The notes below the pieces were generated by a model. It was not told the origin of the DNA, ran no database searches, and worked only from the letters and a program-made list of their open reading frames with translations. From Antedon mediterranea (Eukaryota > Echinodermata > Crinoidea > Comatulida > Antedonidae), in contig NC_092680.1 of assembly GCF_964355755.1 (NCBI RefSeq), positions 4,939,001 to 4,999,000 on the forward strand: a stretch of 60,000 bases of DNA. Direction: 5' to 3'. The translations under genes were made by a program, and so were the position numbers. Below, one piece after another: positions 10,204 to 23,948 of this stretch (position 1 is its first letter; the number at the start of each line of letters is the position of its first letter).

Positions 10204-12327
10204 TTACATTTTCTTAGCATGAAGGAAATAACATTCACAATCAGAATACATAATACCATCACTATTTACTGGTAGTTCCCGTTTACACCAATCCATCGCA
10301 TCTTTAACAATTTCATCTTGAAGATTATCCGGTATTCGGGCCAATTGTCCCGAGAGAGTGCGAACATAACCTTAAAAGAAAGAAAAGTTTTTTTTAGTTG
10401 CTGTAACCAATTAAATTAAATCTTACATTACACTGCACATTACTTACCATCAAGTTCATAATCATTTTCTATGATAAAGATGGTTGGGTCTATAACTTCT
10501 TTGCTGACCAATGAGAATCCTTCAGTTTCCAAAAGACTACACCAACCATCCAAGTCCAAGTCATTTTTCAAACCACCTTCGTAATCCTGAGTATGGGAAG
10601 AACTATGATTGTTTAAGTTAATTGAAGGAACAGAGCCAGTCTTTACGAATGCACGGACCCCTCCCAATAAATCCATAACGTGTGGTTATTGTCGGTGAGT
10701 AGGTGAGATGTATCATGCTAGATAGAGTACCTTTTATCAATGGTGCAACTGAATGTGGCTTGGTGGTTCACATGCTTGCTTAGTAATCCCAGGGCCCCAT
10801 TGGTTCAAATGTCACAATTCCAAAGCCACTGTCTATGGTGGAACCAGGGAGTAGCTAATTTCCTGGTGGGACTTGGTTTACAAAGTATATGTTCCCATCC
10901 TATAATTGACGAATCATTTTGAAAATAAAAGATAACAGAAGATATTGGAGAAGTGTGATGATCATTCTTACAAATAATGAGTTGAATTCAAATAAAAAGT
11001 TAAGACAAAAATTAGCAAATTACGTTTTGAGTAGGCCTGCTTTCATCATACCATAACCATTTGATAAGACTGATGAAATAATATAAACTCACCTTAAGAA
11101 AACGATTCCACTTTGGGTGGTTCTTAAGATAAGACGGAAGCTCATTTTTTTTAGTTCCACACAATCTGCACATTGGACCAACAACTAAAATAAATAATTC
11201 TCCGCCTCCTTTCATACATTGTTGTATATTTTGGATAGTCTTTTTCTTATCTTTCACCCACTGCAAGACGTACATTGATGTGACTTTATTAAATTGGCTT
11301 TGTTTCCATTTTGAGAGATTCGTTCCAAAATCTTGCGCATCACAGACAACATACTCGACTCCACATTGTTCAATTGGTGATGCTGTTTTGCATAATCAAT
11401 CATATCGTCGGAGACATCGATACCTAAAATAAATTAAATAGGGCTACAATAATGATAAAATAAATTTAAAATACTTATTGTAATTGTAATGTTTATGGAG
11501 TAGCATCATTTGCATGGATTGGTCATTGAAATTTTAGAATGGGGGACACAGGATATATGGACATTTAGGCCCTATCAATTAATAATAATATGTGAGTCCG
11601 GAGACTGGATAAACGAATTATTGTTGATCACAGTGTAAGGCACCAGTGTAATGATTAAACCAAGAATAGTGGGCTTCGCTCATCATTTAACAATAACTAA
11701 ACTCAACTGCGTGTCTTTTTAACAAAGGCTTATGCAATATACAATTCAAAGCAGGAAACTTTTTTGTATTGATCCACACAGATTATTTCAGCCCACGCAC
11801 TACCAAAATAAAGAGTGCGTTGAAAAAGCAATAGAGAAGGTCATTTTATACTAGAATAAAGATACTATTCACTTCAACAAAACAGAGAGAAGTTAACAAA
11901 ACAGCCACTAAATAAGTAGGCCTACTTTTTTCAATGTCACGTTGTGGTGTTTTTTTTCTCAGAAGCCCCTACAATTGGTTTGCCTTTACAGATATTTTCG
12001 AATACACTGTCGTTTGTTCAATGTTCTTATTTTAATATTATTATTTTATGATTAAGATATTTGATATAAAATAATGTATAGGCCTAAGAAAGATTTTTAA
12101 TAAAAACGAGTACAACAAGTTATTACAAATAAGAAAATAGATCTACATACCAACTACTAACGACACGTTACGAGCTATATCCGAAGTAAAGTTTCCTGAA
12201 CCGCAAACCAACATACATCTAAAACTCTGTCGTCCTTTGAGAAATCGAATTTGGAAGTTAACATATCGATTGAAAGTGCTTGAAATCGGCGACATTTTGA
12301 GTACATGGCAGATAATTTACTATTCAT
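10204..12327 (-). pseudogene. Second methyltransferase copy, frameshifted twice
   Basis: A tandem paralogue of the gene at 1384-3753 with the same four-exon plan: 12327-12151, 11423-11093, 10586-10448 and 10370-10204. Exons 3 and 4 have exactly the same lengths as in copy 1 (139 and 167 nt). Exons 1 and 2 are each exactly 5 nt longer (177 against 172, 331 against 326). The first insertion falls inside SAM motif I, turning the reading after VLDV out of frame. The second lies in exon 2 after the N-N-V segment. The two shifts do not cancel. Splice sites are intact, which points to recent inactivation or, less likely, assembly error. A tRNA-type SINE sits in intron 2. Confidence 0.8.
10748..10932 (+). 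mobile_element. tRNA-derived SINE
   Basis: An A-box-like TGGCTTGGTGG at 10756-10766 matches 10 of 11 consensus positions. A B-box-like GGTTCAAATGT at 10802-10812 follows 35 nt later, which is tRNA-like spacing. An unrelated body follows and ends in an A-rich tail (GAAAATAAAAG) near 10930. This fits a tRNA-headed SINE in intron 2 of the methyltransferase pseudogene. There is only one copy in the window. Confidence 0.5.
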
Positions 12328-12681
12328 GGTGCAGCACTTTTCGTAGCCCCCACAACCTTGCTACTGAGCCTTTAATCTTAAGCCAATATTTACCATGAAT
12401 GATTGTTATAAATTCATCCACGACAGAAGTCCATTGAAACGATTCAATAGCTCCTTTCAAAGCGACGTAACGTGGTTGCGTCCCGGTAAAGAGTAAAACA
12501 ATATTAATTAATCACAATATGTAACAATGAATAATAGGTAGAAATATTTATTTATGTTACTGTATAAAATGGGATTTTAAGTTGGCGAGCTGAACCCTCG
12601 CGAGGTAGCGAGTAGGGAATGTGCGCCCTCTATAGTTCAAATTATCGTAAACTTTTTACCCGTTCAGCAGCAGATCGTAAA
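12328..12681. promoter_or_regulatory. Head-to-head intergenic region of methyltransferase copy 2 and SPO11
   Basis: Only about 350 bp separate the two divergent start codons, so both promoters must lie here or in 5' UTRs. It contains the palindrome CCTCGCGAGG near 12596-12605. No TATA box is evident. The regulatory role is inferred from position. Confidence 0.3.
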
Positions 12682-15600
12682 ATGGCGAACGAACCAGATT
12701 TATGTTCAACACATTGTGATTTGTGGCATAATATAGATAAACTTCAAAAAGAAATTATTATCTATGAACGCATACATGCTTTAAGTAATGAAAACAAAGA
12801 ACAGGTAGCTATTTCAGTTAAAGCGGAGTCTTCTTTACGTTACAGGTAAGTACTCAAGTATAGGCCTAGGCCTAGCTAGTGTAGCTAGGCCTAGGTAGTT
12901 AGGGCTAGGCTAGGCTAGTTAGGCATAGGCCTAGTGGGCGTAGGCCTAGTTGTAACAATTAACAATAATAATGAAACTGTTTAATTTTCTTTCTTTTAAA
13001 AAAATTTATAATATTGTTAATTTAATTAGGAATGACGTGCTGAGAAAATTAGAAGACAATATAGAAAGGATCATTGAAAGTTTACAACAGAACAAAGCAC
13101 CTGCAGTGGCATTTGATAGTAGAACAAGTTGGCAAAATGTAAGGTAAAGTACATGGAAAAATGAGCTAGCAAATAATAAAATTTATTTAAAACAATAATA
13201 TTCGATTATTATGCATTAGTTTTTCAGCTGATGTTGGACTCAAGTTAGATAAAGACAAAAGTGTTTCAGAACTCAGGTTTGACTCAATCAATTCAACTAC
13301 AAGATTTGGTAAGGCGACACTATCAAACTTTATGTGACAAAAAAATGTGATTTCCCCATACACTATATGGATATGATGATGTCATATAACTACCATATTT
13401 CGGCACATTTTTTTGTCAAACTAGTTTGATAGTGTAGACAAAACTTGAGATTGAAGCATCAAATAGATACTAAGGTTATGACATACCACATTGATTACTT
13501 GACTGTTAGTATTATGACAACCTTCTGCCATAAAATACAATAAAGAATTCTGTGTAGAACTGGTTTTATTATGGTGAGATTTAGTTGATGTTTTGTATTT
13601 CTTTATTAAGCTCTGATGCTAAGCCTGATGTCTGAATGCTATAAACTAGTCCAAAGCAACACATTCTCAACTAAACGGTATGTTTTTTAAGATGAATGAA
13701 ATTTTTTAATAATAATGAGTTGGTCAGTGTTTTAATATAGAAAATGTATGTATTGTCAAGAAATATGGAAATAGCATTGTTTATTCTCACTCCTGTGGAC
13801 GATCAAAGCATATTGATCGAAACGTCGAGAAACTCAACAGTTGTTTTCAGAACTAATATACGTGGTGTACCGCAAACTTTGTATCAACATTGTTTCTGCC
13901 ACTGCAATTACACAAAAATGTATCTTAAACATTTTCAATTATTATCACCCAATTATCTAAGATATAATTAGTATTATAATTATAAAATGTTCGAGTTTTT
14001 CCTGAATTTTTTTTTTTTTAATTATTAATGATCATGATGTGTGATTCAATATTTGAATCAGAGGCTTGTGCATTCCTATTCAACCAATACGACAATCATC
14101 AGAACATTGTACATGTTACCATCATTATCATTTAACTGTATTTATCATTTGATAGAGACATTTATTACAGAGATCCTCAACTGTTTGGTAGCCAATCAGT
14201 GGTAGATGAGCTAGCTGACAACATAGCTTGTATGTTGTCTGTTCCTCGACATCATCTACATTTGGTAATTTTCAATTTTTATTCCTATGAATAATTTTGT
14301 TTAAGGCTCTGTCTACACTAATTCATAGGCAGATTTTTTAAAATAAAAAAAAAACAATGAAAAAGATAGGACATTACATTAGGTTCAGCACTTTTTTTTT
14401 ACAACTTTACAATTTAATATACATTTTTTAATCTAATAAATTATAATTCTTATTTTTAGTTGGCAACATCCAAAGGATGTCTAGCTGGTGATCTTAGTTT
14501 TATTGAAATGGATGGTAATTGTGTAGATTGCTCAACAACTACAACAGTTAAGTGTGTAAATATTCATTTTAAACGAATATACATATATCAATAGCATATA
14601 GAGCATTCAAGTTGGTTAGAAAATAAAACAGTTTAGTTATTTATTTTTTTTTTCAGGGTATTTTGGTTCCATCACATGTTGAAGGTCTTACAAGTATCCT
14701 TTATTGTTTGTTATCACTGAAAAGTGTCTAGACGTGCAAAACTGGCTGAGAGCACAGAAATCTGGCAAATGTCACCATCCATGATGAAGCTGCCAAAGTA
14801 AAATCTTATTACTGTATCCAAAACGGGGCTGCCAAACTGGTTGCATAGAGAATCCTCAATCTTTCAATTTTTACAATATGATTGACTGCCAAACTGGCTT
14901 ACTGAATGCCCTAATCTTTAATATATCACCATCACTTATGTGGATGAGAAATGTTTTCTAATATAAATGGTAAGCCAATATTTCTATTTTTATTATCACT
15001 AAATGTTGCCAAGATATTCGTTCTGAAGCAAAATTTGTTTTAATCGTTGAGAAGGATGCAACATTCCAGAAGTTGTTGGATGATGGTTTACTGAAGAGAA
15101 TTAAGAGCTGTATCATTATCACAGTAAGAATCTGTAATTGTGGTGTCTATGTGGTTTCTATATGTTTTTATGCAGGCCTGTTTTAATGTTAACATCAGGC
15201 CCGCAACAGAGATATTTTAAGCATTATATATTGTTTGACACAGAGCTTAAAATCAAGTTGGTAATCTGGATAGTGTATGTGTATTTCACCTGTATTATGT
15301 TCTCCACTAATAGTATATATACATATTTCCGTCACTTAAAGATGTATTGTCCCCCTGAAAAAATAATAATAATAATTATTTAACATTTTTTTGTTGAATA
15401 TGCCATTTTAATTTCACAATAATTATCCACATTGACCCAAAATTAGATCAAAAAAAAAAATGATATACCTGAAAAACTGGAATTTAAAACAAAAAATAGT
15501 CAAATTGGCTGCCAGCCAATGGATTTTTGGTTGAATTTTACCATTTATTATGTCATTTTATAAGTGAAAACATTATTTTGTTGTGTTTTTTTTTCTTAGG

Positions 15601-17566
15601 AAGTGATTAACTTTATTAAAACTACAAAATAACATATTCAAAGTCTGATTTAATTAATCTTTATTTTTCATGTTTTTGAGGGACAATACATCTTTAAAAT
15701 GAATAAATACCATTTTGTCACCAGGGTAAAGGTTTTCCAGACATCAACACAAGAATGATGGTGCGTAAATTATGGGATTGCTTTCATATTCCAATCTTTG
15801 GTTTAGTTGATGCGGATCCACATGGTGTGTACAAAAATGTCTTCAAATTGATATGCCATATTTCAGATTTAAATCTAAAGCTCTGTCTACAACTATTAAA
15901 CTGGTTTGAAAAAAAAAGTGTGATATGCCCAAATATGACATCATCATGTCCATATATGGCCACATCATATTTTTTTGTCACATAAAGTTTGATAGTGTAG
16001 ACTGAGCTTTAATCTCAATTTATCCATTACCTATATTATAATTTACAAACTTTACTGACAACCATTTATCATAATAATGGCAGCAACAAAGAGGATGAAA
16101 GCAATAAAGTCACTGATGACTGCATTGTAAACATCTTTAAATAGGTCTACTTTCTATAAATATAGAATTTTTTGTTTTATAAAATATTAGGCTACAATAT
16201 AATTGACAAAATATATAGGTAATTAATATGTAATTATCACTTGACTTTCAGGTATTGAAATACTTTGTGTTTACAAATTTGGATCAAAGGTAGGCTACTA
16301 TTGGTGCCCCTGTAACTTGTATACACTATTACACTATACACTACTTCATAGTATTGATCTCTTTTGCAAAACTGTCTTTTATTTCAGTACAGGCATACTC
16401 GTTTGATTCTCAAAACCTGACTGTCCGCTATTATACTTTTATGCTCTCTACACTATCGAATTAGTTTTACAAAAAAAGTGTGATATGCCTAAATATGGTA
16501 GTGATATGCCCAAATATTGTGATATGACATCCATATTGGCACATTACATTTGTTTGTCGCATAAAGTTTGATAATATAGACAGACCTTTACACTTTTTAG
16601 TCTTGGTGTCTCTTGCAAGACTTTCTTTCATTTCATTATAGTCATACTCATTTGATTCTCACAACCTGACTGTCCCCAGTATACGATGGTTAGGAGTTTT
16701 ACCTTCAGACATCAAACATCTTCAAATACGCAAAGAAAGCCTTATACCTCTTACAAAGGCTGATATGGATAAGGCAGGAGAACTTATAAAAAGGCCTTAT
16801 TACAAACAAATACCAAAATGGATGAAAGAGGTAAGATTTATACAATCACATTGTAAACAATAATATTTTAGTAGTTAATTAGTGTTTGGAAATAAAATAT
16901 CTATGTACATGTTCATTTCTACATAGTTATTTGCATAGTTTATTTAAAAATATATTATCCCCCTAAAAATATTTTTTTTTTTTTCACATTATTTTTTAAA
17001 TGCCATTATAATATTTATTCACTTTGACAAAAAACTAAAATGAGAAAAAAAAAATTATTTACCTGGAAAAAATGTAATGTAAAGCAAAAAATACTTAAAT
17101 TGTCTGTCAGACAATGGTTTTTGTCTTTTAAATCTTTAAGAATAATTTATTATCAATTTATCCATATTTGGATGTGGCGATGCTTACCTGTTATACACTC
17201 AATCCTCCCAATACCGGACACTTTTGAACTAGCATTTTATGTATGGTTTTCTATAACGTCTGGTATTCGAAATGTGTGTTTCTAATGGTAAAATGATTTT
17301 GGGACCTTTTGGACCTCGTGAAAAGGTCTGATTTTTTAGAGAGTTTCCGGTTTTTAGAGAGGTTGGATATTGGGAGAGTTGATTGTATTTAGTTTAATTC
17401 GAAGTATATTAATACTTTTTCCCTTTTTTTTGGTTTGTTATTTTAGATCCAGATTCTACTTACAAGTGGTTATAAAGCCGAAATACAGACACTCACCGCC
17501 ATCTCAAACAATTTCATGACCGATGTTTACATTCCAAATAAAATTCAACATGGAGGATGGATATAA
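12682..17566 (+). CDS. SPO11: Meiotic recombination protein SPO11 (topoisomerase VI A-like)
   Basis: Makes the meiotic double-strand breaks that start recombination, through a tyrosine-DNA link. Twelve exons: 12682-12845, 13030-13143, 13220-13308, 13611-13677, 14156-14264, 14460-14546, 14657-14693, 15014-15123, 15725-15824, 16252-16289, 16642-16830, 17447-17566. All junctions are GT-AG, phases agree, and the total is 407 aa. The winged-helix 5Y-CAP domain has DIYYRDPQLFG, with Tyr148/Tyr149; by alignment with mouse the second is catalytic. The Toprim domain has VEKDATF (Glu235) and VDADPHG (Asp288, Asp290) for magnesium. The C-terminus YIPNK…GGWI matches vertebrate SPO11. The ATG at 12682 gives MANEP; an upstream in-frame ATG at 12619 would add 21 aa. 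All catalytic motifs are present. Confidence 0.93.
12855..12952. repeat. AGGCCTAG-rich tract in SPO11 intron 1
   Basis: The words TAGGCCTAG and GGCTAGGCTAG recur about ten times in 100 bp. The tract is low-complexity and palindromic. The same AGGCCTA word is scattered through the window. Confidence 0.7.
13315..13448. mobile_element. MITE family A, copy 1 (SPO11 intron 3)
   Basis: Short inverted-repeat element. Terminal inverted repeats carry ACTATCAAACTTTATGTGAC and its counterpart AGTTTGATAGTGTAGAC. Inside are the recurring words CATATTTGGGCACATC and ATGATGATGTCATA. Other copies are at 15886, 16443, 24807, 40401 and 58296. It has no coding capacity. Confidence 0.8.
13745..13892 (+). repeat. 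Solo arm of the hammerhead-like repeat
   Basis: Matches, in opposite orientation, the minus-strand arms at about 885-1000 and 19625-19740. It holds CTGTGGA, then the inverted repeat GATCAA…TTGATC, then GAAACGTC. The hairpin and GAAAC are preserved, but the CTGANGA part carries a substitution. It lies in SPO11 intron 4. Confidence 0.65.
15336..15697. mobile_element. MITE family B, copy 1 (SPO11 intron 8)
   Basis: Ends are TTAAAGATGTATTGTCCCCC and GGGACAATACATCTTTAA, perfect or near-perfect inverted repeats. The interior has TACCTGAAAAACTG and AAATTGGCTG.CAGCCAAT. A partial copy follows at 16944 and another is at 41281. Non-coding. Confidence 0.8.
15886..16012. mobile_element. MITE family A, copy 2 (SPO11 intron 9)
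   Basis: Both terminal repeats are present (AGCTCTGTCTAC and GATAGTGTAGACTGAGCTTT), with the interior words GTGATATGCCCAAATATG and ATCATCATGTCCATATATGG. Confidence 0.8.
16375..16436 (+). pseudogene. Decayed duplicate of the start of SPO11 exon 11
   Basis: The sequence after ATTTCAG reads AYSFDSQNLTV, nearly the same as SYSFDSHNLTVPSI at the start of the true exon 11 (16642). Upstream flanks also match (TCTCTTTTGCAAAACTGTCTTT against TCTCTTGCAAGACTTTCTTT), so about 90 bp including the 3' splice site were tandemly duplicated. A stop follows after MLSTLSN, so it cannot serve as an exon. Confidence 0.75.
16443..16590. mobile_element. MITE family A, copy 3 (SPO11 intron 10)
   Basis: Lies directly between the decayed duplicate exon and the true exon 11. 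Ends are CTCTACACTATCGAA and AGTTTGATAATATAGACAG. The GTGATATGCCCAAATA word occurs inside, partly duplicated. Confidence 0.75.
16944..17165. mobile_element. MITE family B, partial copy 2 (SPO11 intron 11)
   Basis: Starts TATATTATCCCCCT and shares the interior TTATTTACCTGGAAAAA and AAATTGTCTGTCAGACAATGG words, then loses similarity near 17165. The right end is missing. Confidence 0.65.
17193..17389. mobile_element. Possible MITE family C (SPO11 intron 11)
   Basis: Imperfect terminal inverted repeats: TACACTCAATCCTCCCAATA on the left, TATTGGGAGAGTTGATTGTA on the right, with a CCGG-containing inner repeat (ATACCGGACACTTTT and GAGTTTCCGGTTTTT). About 195 bp, single copy here. Confidence 0.5.
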
Positions 17567-18500
17567 CTATTTTTGCTTTTCCTATCAAGACATACAGTTG
17601 ACCAAAATAATTGCAATCCAATTTTAAACATTTTTGTTGATTTTGATTGTTTTACTTTTAATAAATCTTTTTTGTACAATATGCAGTTGAGGTTTAATTA
17701 AAAAGAAAGCATTGAAATCATAGAAAGTGATAATCACGGTATTTTACCACATATCATGTTTGTTTTCTGTGTATTTTTTACTTTGTAAAATAATATTAAT
17801 CTGTTCATTTTCTTTTAAATGCGATTAATGCGTTCCATAAAAGCAATCGTTTTTTGAATCAAGAGCGCGACTCGAGTCGAGTTGTTATCGCGAAAGACCC
17901 AGGCACTTTATACCTAATAATATTCTTTGCCTACCATGCAGAATGTGATTACCACCTGAGTGAGTTCTTTATTTTATTTTGTTAAAAACTTTCTTCATAA
18001 TTAATTAATAACCACTATCTCTGTGTAAGATACGAATAGGCCTAATCCCTATCACTTTATTAATATATATTAGTGTCTGGCGTGTTCACAAACAGTAAGA
18101 GCGAAACGACCAGGCTTATTAACACCGAAGGGTGACAACGAATAATACAGCATATAGAAGCTGAAATTGTTTAGGCCTAGAGCCTAGAGGGAGAATGATT
18201 ATCAAAATGTTTATGCGTTTCAATTCTTTTTAACAGCATAGGTAAACTATGTTAAAAAATAACTAATGATGTACAAATTAACCTAAATATACGATAATAG
18301 GGCCAAAAAGAAAGTAACAAAAAGGGATTTAGAGATGGAGCGATTGAATGTAAAATACAAATGATATGGAAGGCAATATGTGCCATTAGCATTTTGAATA
18401 ACCAACCCAGTTAATTGGGGCGTTATAATTAATACTTCTTGGTGTCAGTTATTTATTGATCCTTTTTCTACTATTTCTTCTCTACTACTTTCAGTTTAAA
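17567..18500. other. SPO11-TMEM234 intergenic region
   Basis: AT-rich. A polyadenylation signal candidate for SPO11 (AATAAA) is at about 17660. No other gene is seen. Confidence 0.5.
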
Positions 18501-20801
<2,301 letters not shown>

Positions 20802-21440
20802 ACTTTTACAGTACTGTGTTCAGCCTATATTAACAAAAAGTGGTAATGTTAAGCGAGGTGACTAGAACCAGACACTTTTCTTCTTTTAGTTGATACAAAC
20901 CATAAATACACGCTCAGTTGACGCCATTTTCTAGTCGCGAATATCGGTTACAGTTTTATCAAAAAAATGAAAATAATGCCATTTATTTAGTTTAAATGAT
21001 TTCACAAAATAAAAATGATATACAGCAGTAAATTTTTTTCATCAATGTTTATAATATAATCATACACACTTTATCATAAAGATAATGTGGTTTTACAATG
21101 TAAAAGTGATTTAAGTATCTATGAAAAAAACCGATTTTTAATTGTGTTATTGAGTATGTAAGCAATACTCATGAAGAACTATACAATTAATGAATTAACG
21201 GATATACGGTAATTAACGTTTGTCCTCTGCAGAGTTGGTCTTATAGATAAAGACATTTTAACACCAACGTTTTTGATGTCCGCCTAGCAATAGGCCCAAT
21301 AGAAACCAACGTTTTATTGTACAAAACCGTTGATAAATTTAGGTTACTACAATAATAGCCGTAAAGAGTGAATTTAATTTGAATAATAGATGTTATTTGT
21401 ACCATAGACATGTTATAATATGTATTGAACAAATCTTATG
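20802..21440. other. Stretch without a recognisable gene
   Basis: AT-rich DNA between the TMEM234 3' end and the first receptor. No feature is recognised. Confidence 0.5.
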
Positions 21441-21580
21441 AATAAATCCAAAGGCAAATTACTGAAAAAATGACAATGCTGTGGGTATCAGTGGCTGGAT
21501 CTCAATGGAAATACTAAAAAAAAAGCGAAAAGCTAAATCAAAATGATAAACTAAAATAGCCAGAAAAGTTAGCAGAGCTT
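21441..21580 (+). repeat. Repeat family D, copy 1
   Basis: Shares AAGGCAAATTACTGAAAAA, ACAATGCTGTGGGTATC, TGGCTGGATCTCAATGG and AAGCGAAAAGCTAAATCAAA with copies at 27131 (plus) and 29791 (minus). Only this copy has the complete right end GCCAGAAAAGTTAGCAGAGC in plus orientation. Short and non-coding. Confidence 0.75.
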
Positions 21581-21602
21581 TCGGGCAACAATCTTATGAA
21601 TC

Positions 21603-22598
21603 TTATGAATAGTTAGAAATTTTGGCGCCACAAAATTTCTTCTGAAATGCTTTTCTGAAATCTGCAAGCCGAAACCAATATATGATCGGATTTACAAGAC
21701 AATTAATCATCATTAAGAACTGGAAACCGTAATTCCGAATCCATATGTCTGCACGTAGGCTGCATTGTTTAATAAAATGAGTAACTATTGCCCCGTTAAC
21801 GGCAGCCGGTCCTATAGTTACTACGAATACTCCTACAATAACAATAAATGTTATTATCATCTTTTTCGATTCTTCAACTCTTTGAGTAGATAACGGAATG
21901 TCTTGTCTCTGATTGTTTATATTTTTATAGATAGTTATATATAACATTGTATTTAGAATAACGTAAACGCCTAATAAAGTTGAATACAGCCATTCAAACT
22001 TTCCGCTTAAGTTAAAAAGTAATACAATACCTATTTGACTGATTACTATAGTGAAGATAGAGATTGTACATCTTTTTGTGGTTACAATCTCATGGTACTT
22101 CAAAGGCGCCCATACCAATGCAATATACCGGTCAATGGCAATACAGACGATACAGCTAGCCGATATTAAATATAAACTGGTACTGGCCAATAAAATCGGT
22201 AAAATATAATTTACATTCCGTCGGATAGCTTCGAAAGTTAATATAATACACATCGAACTGAATACATCAGCTACTGCAAGAAAACTGACGAAGAAGTTAT
22301 GTTGCTTGCGAAGTTTTTTGGCGGCTATGATGAGAAACACCACCAAAATGTTTCCCAGAATTGACAAAGCACAAAATAAGTATAAAACTGGTATTGCGTA
22401 AACAAAGAATGGTTCCCTTTGGTGTATTTCGCTTATGCTTTCTATGTATTGTAAGCAGTCCAACACTCTCTCCAAACTTTTTTGCATTGGGCCCGATGTA
22501 AAATTATGCGAATCGAAATTCGTTTTTCCTGTATTACTACGTTTGTATATATCTGTTACAACACTCAATTCCATGTTTCTCTTGAAGGAGCAAGTCAA
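21603..22598 (-). CDS. GPCR-1: class A receptor, canonical DRY, opposite strand
   Basis: A single-exon 331-aa seven-helix receptor. It has Gly82-Asn83 in TM1, LAVAD with Asp111 in TM2, the intact DRY box at 156-158 followed by IALVWAPLKY, TIGP (261-264) where CWxP is expected in TM6, and NPIIY (303-307) leading to a helix 8. The N-terminus is long (about 63 aa) with one N-glycosylation sequon (NFT). A second Met at residue 9 could be the start. It is clearly related to the plus-strand cluster (shared PLKYH.IVTTKRC intracellular loop) but is the most divergent member and the only one on this strand. It may represent the ancestral type. The ligand is unknown; chemosensory use is a guess from clustering. 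Confidence 0.85.
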   Translation of the reverse strand: MTCSFKRNMELSVVTDIYKRSNTGKTNFDSHNFTSGPMQKSLERVLDCLQYIESISEIHQREPFFVYAIPVLYLFCALSILGNILVVFLIIAAKKLRKQHNFFVSFLAVADVFSSMCIILTFEAIRRNVNYILPILLASTSLYLISASCIVCIAIDRYIALVWAPLKYHEIVTTKRCTISIFTIVISQIGIVLLFNLSGKFEWLYSTLLGVYVILNTMLYITIYKNINNQRQDIPLSTQRVEESKKMIITFIVIVGVFVVTIGPAAVNGAIVTHFIKQCSLRADIWIRNYGFQFLMMINCLVNPIIYWFRLADFRKAFQKKFCGAKISNYS

Positions 22599-22599
22599 A

Positions 22600-23948
22600 A
22601 TACTGTTCTATTGCACGTTTGTATTAAAAAAAAACTTACTACTTAAAATTATTGGATTTATTCCCGATAAAATCTTTCGAGTACAAAATTTCAAGTAAGG
22701 ATTTGCCTAAAAATACACTTTAGAAGTACAGTCATGCAAAATAATAGCTTTTGATGAATTGCAAGTTGCGACGAAATACAAGTTTGATATTTCCGGTTTT
22801 TAATGTCAAGTAACCGGACAGAAGATGTATTCCTCGTACTTATCCTGTCACTTCGTAACCATATTAGGATATACATAATAATTATTAAGATAATCCATCA
22901 TCTCTGAGGCCGATGAGACTAGGCAGCAATTAATATATGTTATATCAAAACACATTAATAACTAAATTGATCGATAATAGTGAAAACGAGTTGATAATTA
23001 TTCAGAAAACTGTCAACAAAATTATCGGTTATATTATTAAAATATAATGATTGCACAGTTATTAATGGGCATGGTCTTTTAAGAAATGCAATTAAAGAAA
23101 AATGTTTACACGCAGTAAGTGAACAAACACGTGCTGTTTATAGAAGTTGGTATTGGTATTCCTGTTAATAACGACGCCTATTTGACAGTTTCAATGCTTT
23201 TGTATAGTGTTGTTTCATACTTGTCTTCCATACAAACACATTAGCAGTGTGTCCATCAAAAGATAGTGCAAACAAGATAGTTTAACAATTTAATTCAAAT
23301 TTAGGACAGTGGGTTTAATAATATAAAAATAATAATGAATGTTTATGAGTGTAATGGTACAAATAATGGCATGAGGTGGATGATGAAACGTTATATTTCA
23401 ACGGATTTATATGAAATATTGATCACTAATTAGTTTTAACTGACTTTCATTTCAATCTTTTTGTAATATTGTTTGTAATCTTTGTTTATAATCTAAAGTT
23501 ACAAATTTATTTAGGTTTGATTGACTTGCTTTGAATCTGTAACTGACATTTAGACGTCACTGTCGATTGTTGATTTGATGCATAATCGATACAAATAATA
23601 TTGGTTGGGGTTGGTTATCTACAGTAGATTGGTTGCTTGGTATCTTTTTCTTCTTGTAATGTTTTATTGAAATGTATTTTGCCAAATAAATGATAACATT
23701 GATACATGCTTCTTCTTGTGGACTGGTGAAAATGGTTAGTGGCGTGTGTTATGATGTTTACAATTGTGATAGTTTGACATTAAATCCAATTGGAAAAGTA
23801 TAGTAACTATATGTTATAGTATATCTATATGTTATTTTCACAATTTTCGTTCCAAAAAGTTTCTTGAGGAGTGAAGTTGGTTTTAGCGAATCATCTTTCA
23901 GATCAAATTGGTCTAGTTTTTATATTATTCTGATAATGTCTTTAAACT
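22600..23948. other. Divergent intergenic region between GPCR-1 and GPCR-2
   Basis: About 1.35 kb separating the minus-strand and plus-strand receptor genes, so both promoters are likely here. No shared block with the other upstream regions was recognised. Confidence 0.4.
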
